64,000 nt of DNA from contig CM046835.1 of NCBI GenBank assembly GCA_025618425.1, positions 14,147,200-14,211,199 of the forward strand, read 5' to 3'. Every line of letters starts with the position of its first letter. The stretch's first letter is position 1. Positions 31,763-41,700 of this stretch are shown piece by piece. A model generated the notes under the pieces. That model was not told where the DNA came from. It saw nothing but the letters and a program-made list of their open reading frames with translations, and did not search any database. This DNA comes from Heliocidaris tuberculata (Eukaryota > Echinodermata > Echinoidea > Camarodonta > Echinometridae). A program made the translations under genes and the position numbers.

Positions 31763-32309
31763 TGTTATGTGATAATAAGACCAATTTTACATTTATCAAT
31801 AATTTATCAATACTTTATCAATACCTAGACAGGAAGTGAACAGGAAGTTTAAATGTTTACAAACTTCACACTTTCTTCAGAAAGTATTACTCATCTAACT
31901 TCCAACTAAAGTTATGACGCAAATTATGGTCACTTTATGGTCTTCTTATTCTCAACATCACTCCTTCCAGATAACAGCCCCACTCCCCAATACTGAGTAA
32001 AAGTTATGACGTACTTATGGTCATTTGGTCAAGGACTCAAGGTTGACCAACTCCCAGTAGGGGGTTTACCCATTATAAAAGGGGTTCACTTCGGGACTCC
32101 AGTTAGAGAGTAGATTCCAGACATCATGAGAGTATGTCACCATCAGACTTACTCTAGGCTTCATTGTTATATTCATCTTTATCCTCATGTTATACTTCAT
32201 CTGAATAAATATAGTTTCCAACTGTAATTGACTGTGTGCCAAGCGTTCATGATGTTCTCTCTCTGTACTCAAGAAAGTAAACTGTAATTCAACCGATCCC
32301 TACACAACA
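31763..32309 (+). repeat. 3' LTR
   Basis: Near-identical to the 5' LTR, with an extra ACTTTATCAAT unit and 4 extra bases. Its TATA box and AATAAA are at 32074-32080 and 32204-32209. Confidence 0.92.
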
Positions 32310-32313
32310 CTAT

Positions 32314-33103
32314 AGCATATATGCACCCCTATGCACCTGTAGCTGACACGCCTTCATTGCGATCGCACGTACGTGTGGCTGACCCGTTACCCGTACCTGG
32401 CCTGGATCATGAATGGAGGATCAAGACTGTAATTCGTGTTGTGGACATTGGGTATGTATTGCTCATAAACGTCCGTGTCATCTCCTGTCATATCATGTCC
32501 TGATAAACTAGTGTTTTAAAATTTATTTATTTCAGTAGATTTTCTGAAATTGCATGAGGTCAAAGTCATACATTTTAGTGGTCATGCATGGTCGTCAACT
32601 GACACGTAGTCAAGAGGGAAGGTCCGCTGCTGCAATATCATTCAGCGGTATCAAACAGATCGCGTACGGGGAACTGCCGGGGATTCTTGGTGTTTATGTA
32701 CCGTAGTGTAGATCCTCTTAGCTAGGCTTCACTGTATATGAAGGATTGAGCCTCAAACTATCAGTTGCAGTGGCATGGAATTCAAAGCTTATGAATATAA
32801 TCTTTTGCCAGAGACAGTGGATATTATCGACGTGGCCAAGAAGCTGTTACCGGTACTTCTACTGCCCTGGTTGAAATGCAATATTAATCAGTAAATATTA
32901 ATATCAGAAGTTCAGAACCCGAGGTAATGCAGATTTTTGTTTCATATGAGACATGTGATATATATATGCTGAGCCTGAGGGGTCTTCCATGTTTTTTATG
33001 TATAAAGTTATGATTTAATGATTTAAATGATTTTTAATAAAATGAAATGCATTCATTCTTTAGTTCAGTGTATATAAAAGTGCAAAGTGAAAACTGGAAC
33101 TAG
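32314..33103. other. Stretch upstream of the JmjC gene
   Basis: No exon could be supported. A 5' UTR exon of the JmjC gene may lie here or within later sequence, because a splice acceptor precedes its start codon. Confidence 0.4.
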
Positions 33104-33487
33104 TATGGTGGTTGATCCAGTGTCCGAACACTTTTCAGAAAATCAACGATAGCAAATAAAATATGAAACGAATATCTGTCAAACTATACATACTGAATGC
33201 TCGAAGTCCTACAAAAAAAGAAGTTGATGGAATTTTAAAAAGACAACGTAGATTTAATACGATATTCCCTTCCGAGTGAACCCCTTCCCAACGACGCGGC
33301 GTTTTGGTCCCTTGAAATTAAAAGGTACTGTATTTCCGAATGTGTGAAACCTATGGGAAAAGACAACCTTTGTTTCAATAGTGTGGTTTTCATACGCGTA
33401 ATCCCACGCGTATGAAAACCCATTTTAGGCGCTTAACTGTACACGTTCGGTAATACAATCTGTTCGGAATTACAATCCTTGACTATA
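33104..33487. repeat. Dispersed repeat, copy 2 (empty site for the nested MITE)
   Basis: Matches 5588-6332 without its roughly 320-bp insertion. Contains a perfect hairpin, GGTTTTCATACGCGT (33385-33399) and its complement (33406-33420), around a 6-base loop. It lies about 370 bp upstream of the JmjC coding start. Confidence 0.75.
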
Positions 33488-33537
33488 CATGTAACGGCTA
33501 ATTAAGCTAATGCTTTTGTAAATTGACTGAATGATTT

Positions 33538-33621
33538 TATCATCTGTTTGGAGCCAGAAGGGCATTAACTCTATGTAAAATTATGAGTTAGCGCCCTTCT
33601 TCTGGCTCCAAACAGATGATA
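33538..33621. repeat. Long hairpin upstream of the JmjC gene
   Basis: Arms of about 33-36 bp share ATCATCTGTTTGGAGCCAGA with the complement and pair around a 13-base loop with only a small bulge. The size and shape fit either a tiny MITE or a small-RNA precursor. Confidence 0.65.
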
Positions 33622-33860
33622 CACCTACAGGTATATTCTCAGTATCAACAATTTCAAAACAGATCATTTTGGAGTTTTATTTTACCCTCCAGTAGCACTA
33701 TCCTTCTTTATCACTCTATACCTTTGCTGCACACATAACCAGATCAAGTTATGGTGTCCTACTTGATGTTTATGCCTTTGACAGAATATTTAACATGATA
33801 AGTTAAAAATAGAAAATTACTAGATATTTATCTTTTTTTTTAAATGCAGAATTCTGTATC

Positions 33861-34195
33861 ATGATGCTGGCACACCTCTTCATCTTTGTGAACATCCTTC
33901 TGCTAGTGAAACCAGAAGTAGATTTTGGAATTCCTGACCTTGATCCTCGAAATCCTTTCTATCGAGGCCGGCCTGCCAATGTCTTTGGCAAGCATGCAGA
34001 GCCGACGCCCTATGTAGAAGAAATAGGCCCGGAAGATGAGTTCCCTAGCCCAGCAGAGTTTCATGAGAGATACATTACACAGTACAAGCCGGTGGTGATG
34101 AGAGGAGCAGCGAAACACTCTGCAGCTTATCATCTGTGGACTGAAGATTACTTGAAAGAAACTTATGGAGATCTGTCTGTCAGACTTGAAGCTAG
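33861..34195 (+). CDS. JmjC-gene exon 1: signal peptide and N-terminal domain
   Basis: Starts ATGATG after a probable 5' UTR acceptor (AAATGCAG, ending 33849). Encodes residues 1-111 plus two bases; PVVMRGAAKHSAAYHLWTED is the usual start of a JmjC cupin. The donor is GCTAG|GTAATG. Confidence 0.87.
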
Positions 34196-35703
34196 GTAAT
34201 GCATATTGGGTTTCATTGGAGGGAATCGCCAGTTGTAAGAAGGAGAGGTTATTTTCATGAATCTTCAATCCATTGCCTATGGCATCCAGATGGCTCCTAT
34301 ATTGGGCCTGTGGAAGTGAGAGAATTCAGTAGTCTGCGAGTTAATTCCAGTTTTTGTCATTACATTTCTTTATTCAATATTTTTTGCTTGTTCTTTTTTC
34401 TTACTCTTTCACAATGTCTGTTTCATCTTGTTATTATCTCTCCCTCTCTCTCACTCCCTTTCTTTTACTCTGTGCTTTTACTGTTCCTCTGTTCCTTGGT
34501 TCTGCTTATTTTGATTTTTTTTCCTGTCCTTCCATCACTAGGAGTGAGGATAACTCTAGGATACCAAGTGGAGTGGGAGGCTTGGGACGAGACACAATCA
34601 GAAACTTCCTGGATCGATACCAGACCCTTGATGGGTACATCATATCACAAGTAGCTGTTCCCATGGAGAAAGATATCTCCTTTCCTCCATTCTTAACCTG
34701 TGGATCCCTGGCACAGGGAGTTCAGGTATGTAGGCAAGGAATGGTGGAAATGGCCTAGAGAAGCTGGCCAAGAGAGGTGAAGTTAGTTTTACATCTGGTG
34801 GGATCTATGATTCTAGCCTGTGAGTGCTGTGAGGGATTATTCAATAATGGCTAGTTGTAGGGCATTATTTGTATGAATTTCTGCATTACTGCATTAAAAA
34901 ATGTAGTGTAGACAGCATAATTTGTCTCCAGTACTATCAAATGAGGCTTGTACAGCATGGACGATGATATTTTGTAGTACAATATGTTACAACTTGGTGC
35001 TGTTACAAGTGGTTTTTCATACAAAATGTTCTTATGGGAAGTTGGCAGTTATTACAATCATACCTTGTGTGATACATGAACTTCAGGTGCAAAAAATATG
35101 CAGTTTAAATTTTCCATCTGAAGTAGTTGAGCCTTGTGTTCAAGTCTCTTCTGCAAGGGATGGTTTGCTGATTGATCTAATAGACATTTTACCCATTTAC
35201 TCTATTGATGCAATTGGCATTGCTGTGTCATTTAGTACTTTTAAGAAGAATTATAATTTTTGGTGATATTTTTCAATCCCCTTGGTACAAATATAGGAAG
35301 TTCACTTGTTCCTGAGCTCTCGGGGAGGGAAGACCTTGCTCCATCGTGATCCATACAGCTCTGTCCACTGTGTATTTAATGGAACCAAACAATGGCTTAT
35401 TGCAGACCCAACACAGGTAAGTAAGGATAGTCATAGAGCTTGACAAAATGTTATCCTTTGGTCTTACAAAAGTATTACAACTTCATTTTCTTTGATTGCT
35501 TATTCTGTATTTTATGATTTGAAAATGTCTTTGATTTCAAGTATCTGAATCAGAATGATTTTGTGCATCAAGGCATCCATGGGAAATTTTATTTTCATTT
35601 ATTCTGCATTTCTGTGTCCTGTACATCACTTTTTCAATGTGTTTAATGCCCCCTAAAAATAGGCACTCAAGCTGAAGTGCTAAACACTGAAAACAGTTAT
35701 ATA

Positions 35704-35748
<45 letters not shown>

Positions 35749-38700
35749 CATTTTATATCACAAAGTTTTCTCATGGTATCCATACTTGAAGATTTTTATT
35801 AATGGTGGTATATGTGTAGCCCTGCTTCTGATATGGCTGCATTCTTTTTTGGTCTGTTTAACTCGTCACGCTTCTCTTTTCTCAGAAAGAACAACTTTAC
35901 ATGTCTGAGGACTCGCGCTATGAGTTCGGCGGGTATTCAGATGTAGAGGTTAATGATGTGGACTACGAGAAGCATCCTAAAGTTAAGGACCTAAAATATG
36001 ACAGAGTGATTCTCGAGCGAGGAGATTGCATCTACATGCCAAGTGGTAAGTAATTGCAAATAGTATTCTAGTTGTTTGAATAATTTCATTTAACTCATGC
36101 CTACCAGTATTCTTAATCAAATGCAGTCGTGCTTGATTCCTTTAATGAGATCATGCCATGTTTTTTATTTAGTGCAATATTTAGTGCTGGTACACCGATA
36201 AAGTGATGGAAGCTCGACGTGCCCGACGGCGTGCAGAGAGACGCTGGCGCAAGACAAAGTCAAATACTGATCGCAGACTGCATATTGAAGCTCAGCGGAC
36301 TGTATGTGATGTGGTTGTCTCTGCCAAGAAAGACTATTATCATGACAGACTTTCTTCATGTAATACCAAGGACATGTATAAGACTGTCAATGAATTGCTT
36401 AATGTCAGTAGTAATGTTCTTCCTGTATGTACAAACTCTTCTGATCTTGCTGAAGATTTTTCAAATTACTTTGTCAGTAAGGTATCTAAAATTAGGGGCG
36501 ATATAGAGAGCACTGTTCCAACAAAACGTAATGTTCCTACTGTATCCTCAAACACATGTGAACCTGACTCAACTTTTTCTCAGTTTGATTTTGTGAGTGA
36601 AAATGTCTTGCAGTGTATGATTTCTAAATGTCCTTCCAAATCTTGTACTTTGGATCCCATGCCAACATGGCTGGTTAAGAAACATTTGCCAGTTCTACTT
36701 CCAGTACTGTTACGTATCGTGAATCTATCACTGTCTACCGGTGTTTTCCCAGAGAGACTTAGATCGTCTATCATTACACCAGTATTGAAGAAGTCCTCTC
36801 TGGACAAAAATGATTTAGGTAGTTACAGACCTGTTTCCAACATACCATTTTTAGGCAAATTAATCGAAAAGGCTGTTTCTAAACAGGTGTCCGACTTTGT
36901 CAACCGTAATGATTTGCTTGATCCTATGCAGTCTGCATATCGCGTGGCACATAGTACTGAGACTGCACTCATTCGACTGCAGAATGACGTACTTTGTGCA
37001 ATCGACAACAGGCAAGCTGTTTTCTTATTAATGCTGGACCTCTCATCCGCCTTTGATACGGTGGACCACACAATTCTCTCTCATAGGCTGGCCGATGACT
37101 TCGGTCTACGAGATAATGTCCTTTCCTGGTTCAAATCGTATCTTAGCAACAGGTCTTGTAGAGTCCATGTCAATGGATCATTCTCCAGTGACAAAAGGTT
37201 GGAATTTGGGATACCGCAAGGGTCAATTGTTGGGCCACAGTTATTTACATATTACATTAGGTGTATTGGTAACATTATCAGCCAGCATTCAGTTCAATAC
37301 CATGTGTATGCTGATGACATCCAGATGTTTACCATTTTTGATCCTACCAAGCCTGGAGATGCAGCTTGCGCATACTACCGTATCTCGAAGTGCTTAGAAG
37401 ACATACAATCATGGCTTGTCAGTAATAAATTGAAGTTGAATTCCGGTAAAACTGAGTTCTTCATTGCTGCATCATCCACCGACTTGAATCGGTTCAATGA
37501 CCTTTCATTTTCTATTGATGATCTAGACATCCCAATGTCTTCAACAATCAAGGATCTGGGTGTTGTCTTTGATAAGGAAATGAAAATGTCTGACCATGTA
37601 ACAAACTTGTGTCGTACCCTCAATTGGCAAATTTACAACCTCAATCGCATCAGGGGGTACTTAAATAAAGACACTTGTCATAATGTTGTTAGAGCACTTG
37701 TGCTATCCAGGCTTGACTATGGTGGATGTTTGCTTGGGGTCATCAGTAAACAGGACCTGGGTCATCAGTAAACAGGACCTGGGCAGACTTCAACGTCTTC
37801 AGAATAAGTGTGCTCGTCTAATATGTCAAAAACCAAAATGGTCCCACGTCACTCCATTACTCAATGAACTTCACTGGCTTCCCGTTTCTAAGAGAATACA
37901 ATACCGTATACTGGTTCAGACTTACAAATCACTGTCAACCACACTTCCTCAATACATCTCCTCACTCTTTCAGCAACAGAGAACATCATATTCTCTTCGT
38001 TCTACCTCTGCTCCTTCCTATGTCATTCCAAAATCCCGAAAACAGGCTGGCTTCAAGTCCTTTCAGTCACTTGCTCCACAACTTTGGAACAGACTCCCCG
38101 CATCTCTCCGTAATAGCACATCACTTGACATCTTCAAGAAACATCTAAAAACTTACTTATACAATTCTTAATTTACTTGAATAGACTTTAGGTGACAGCG
38201 CCTTGTATCCTTTGGAAAAGGCGCTATATAAATCCAATTATTATTATTTATTATTATTAGTGTCTAGTGTTACCAATACTACGATTGATTTTACTTTTAC
38301 TGATTCTATCATGTACTGGGGTTCTTTGTAATTACATTGTAAAATTAGCCTAGCTAAACTGTCAGTATTCTCTTTTTTTGTACAATGAAAGCGTATACGT
38401 GATGCTCAGTAGTGGTTCTACAGCAGTGTGCATTAGTGGTCAGTGTGCTAATACTACATGTACCAAGAGCACATATTTTCCTGTCATCTGAGTGGCTGTT
38501 ACTTACCCTTGATCATGCCATTTACCAATCTTAAATTGTCCTCTTTAAACAAAAAAATCAGATGACTGGGATTTAGGAGATGATGCATGCCTCTTTATTT
38601 CATTCATTATACAATTTAGCTGCTGTAACATGTATTCCCTTGTGCTTTAGAAACTATTTCAGCAATATCCTTAATATTGAAGAATGTTTTTTCTCTTAAA

Positions 38701-41700
38701 ATTCCCTGTAATAGGCTACACACATCAGGTGAGGTCAAGAGGTTACATGAACAGTGCTGTATCCATTTGGTTCTCACACTATCTGACCTTTGACCCCTCG
38801 GGCTGTGAGGCATCTGAGAATGTGTTCAAACCCATGAGCGAGTCTTCGGTACTGTGGCGCTACAGTGGTCAAGGAGAGCTATCGCAAGGCCATATGGATT
38901 TGCACATGCTGAGGTATTTCTTGTCAACAAAAACATGGGCCTGAATTCACAAAGGAGGTTTACAATTGAACCATAGTCTAAGCCATGGTTTAAACCTCCA
39001 CTGTGGACAAAAGTAAATGTATATTGGCAAGTCCAAAGTACCCCATCCGTTCACAAATATTGAGGAATTGTGTACAGACATTGACATTTGACATATTTTC
39101 ATTTGATATTTTGTCTAATTCAAGCTCAAGTAGAGCTATCAGCTTGATAACAGTCATCAGATGTACTAAAATCTTAGATGTGGTCGGCAACACATGGGAG
39201 AAAATAGTTTGGATTTGCCTATATACATGTACAAGTGTATTCTGTGTACCCTCTCTACACATGAAGTCATAGTTTAGATCAACTGTTTTGAATTCTGGTC
39301 ATTTGGATCGTCTTTGAACCTATGGTGACATCAAGTTTAGTATGAGCATGTATCATACATGTTTATCAGGTTTCTGTAGACAAGCTTTTAGTTATGGTTC
39401 TCTCTTTTTTTTTAGTATTGTCTTTTATGTTGTTTTCCCATGATATGTCACTTCACAATTCATGGACCAATTTTTAGCTCATCCGGCCCGAATGGGCCAG
39501 ATGAGCTTATGCCGTGGCGAGGCGTCCGTCCGTCCGTCCGTCCGTCCTTTGTCTGTCGTCCGTCCACCCAAAAGGTGGGGGATTCGAAACTTCTACACAG
39601 AATTTTGAAACTCATTAAATATGCTAATTTATCCGCATTTCTCAAAAATCACAAAAATTGCTTCTCCTTCCTCATTTATTGACCGATTTCGATTTTTTTT
39701 GTTCCATCTGAAAGACTTTCATGAGGTTCATTGAACTTCTACACAGAATTTTGAAATTTTGTCTACAAAATTAATTATGCTAATTTATGCGATATTTATT
39801 CAAAAATCACAAAAATTGCTTCTTCTTCCTCATTTATTGACCGATTTCGATTTTTTTTTTCCATCTGAAAGACTTTCATGAGGTTCATTGAACTTCTACT
39901 CGGAAATTTGAAATTTTGTCTAGAAAATTATTTATGCTAATTTATGCGAAATTTATTAAAAAGATCACAAAAATGGCTTCTTCTTCCTCATTTATTGACC
40001 GATTTCGATTTTTTTTTTTTGTTCCATTTGAAAGACTTTCATGAGGTTTATTAAACTTCTACTCGGAATTTTAAAATTTTGTCTAGAAAATAATTTATGC
40101 TAATTATTTATGCAAATTTATGCAAAATTTATTAAAACATCACAAAAATTGCTTCTTCTTCCTCATTTATTGACTGATTTTGATTTTTTTTCTTCCATCT
40201 AAAAGACTTTCATGAAGTTCATTGAACTTCTTCATGGAATTTTGAAATTTTGTCTAGAAAATTATTTATGCTAATTTATGCGAAATTTATTACAAAATCA
40301 CAAAACTTGCTTCTTCTTCCTCATTTATTGAGGAAGACTTTCATGAGGTTCATTGAACTTCTACTCGGAATTTTGAGATTTTATCTAGAAAATTATTTAT
40401 GGTAATTTATACAAAATTTATTTTAACTCTTTGCCCTGTCCATTATGAAACCCATGGCTGCTGGATTATTTCAAAGGCTATACCTTTCTACATGATTTCT
40501 GTCGACATCATCGACAGAACCGAGAACCCAGAAGTGACAGTGGTCAACAATAGCGGGTTATGAGCTAATAAAGACTTGAAACAGTGAGGGACAATGCACT
40601 GAAGCCACCCTTAAATGTCCCAACCTTAAAATTCTTTTTTTACACCAATGCATAACTTATGTCATTCAGTGCTTTTCTCTTTTATTACAAATCTTAACCT
40701 TCAAATCTCTCTCAATAAAGATTTCACAGTTGGTAGAGATACCTCACCTTGACTAACTTTATGCTTTATTTCAAATTTCTCTGTCACACAGTAAAACTAT
40801 TAAAATTTACATTCCCCAAAATCTTTTAACTGAAGTCGTGCAACTTGAGTTGTCAATTTCCAGACTTTCATTCATATCTACATGTCACTGTCTCCTTCCA
40901 AAACCACATTTAGCCAGATCTGCAATAGGCACTTCATCATCTGTACATGCATGTAACCAATACATGTACATTTCATCGATTCATTACAATGTCTACTGTG
41001 TTCAAAGTACAAATTGCATCAATTTCTTTGTTGCATGCCGGATGAGCGCCACATCATTGATGTGCTAGTTCTTTCTTCCAGAAATGTCAGATGCAGCATT
41101 TAAATTTGGATGGTTTGCACTGCTCTTAGCACTGAAAGGGTCTAAAATGCTGTACAGCTGATCCTTCAATGATGGGAGCTTGTTTCCATAGAATATTATG
41201 GATTTGAAATGTAGAAGAGGGCCTTTACCTCATACAGTAGTATCTTGTTTTAACACTTCTTATTTTCCCTATATAACATCATAATAATTTGTTTTGCATT
41301 TACAGATGTAGTTCATTTATTATATTTTTTCTGTTGGATTGAATTGTCCACCTTTTCAGAACTGTCATGAAGACAACTGCTGATAAAACTGGCAAAGTTT
41401 GGCTGGAGGAATTTACAAGTAATTTCCTACAGGTATAGTTTAATTACCTATATTCTGTTACGTATATTAGTATATTTGAGACCTGCATTTCATCAAAACC
41501 CCAATGTAACTTTATGATTAATGTTGTCATGGTATCTTTTACACACAGTGTAATGTAAATGAATAATGAATTAGTTGGAGAGAAAAAAAGTTCAATTATT
41601 TTTGTAAGATCTTGCATTTTTCAAACTAAAAAATATAACATTCAGTAGCACCCATACACAATATATGAAGGGTTCATATTCATTGTGCAGATAAACATAC

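Larger units (their letters stand above)
28298..32309 (+). mobile_element. LTR retrotransposon, integrase-only, recent insertion
   Basis: Two LTRs (532 and 547 bp) begin TGTTATG and end ACAACA. A 4-bp duplication, CTAT, flanks the element (28294-28297, 32310-32313). By eye the LTRs differ by one substitution and two indels (11 and 4 bp), so insertion is recent. The internal 2.9 kb encodes integrase but no gag, protease, reverse transcriptase or RNase H. Ty3/Gypsy-like by integrase order and the 4-bp duplication; BEL/Pao is not excluded. It would need proteins from a relative to move. Confidence 0.9.
36186..38265 (+). mobile_element. 5'-truncated CR1/L2-type LINE in intron 4 of the JmjC gene
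   Basis: Begins within the linker before reverse transcriptase (in-frame WYTDKVMEARR from 36188), so the endonuclease is missing. It ends in GGCGCTATATAAATCCAATT followed by ATT repeats, a typical CR1/L2 3' terminus. It is in the same orientation as the host gene and entirely intronic. Confidence 0.88.

Noticed and set aside
34199..34654. Open frame just after JmjC exon 1
   Set aside because: It runs through intron 1 and reads exon 2 in the wrong phase. The splice-defined frame gives continuous JmjC sequence.
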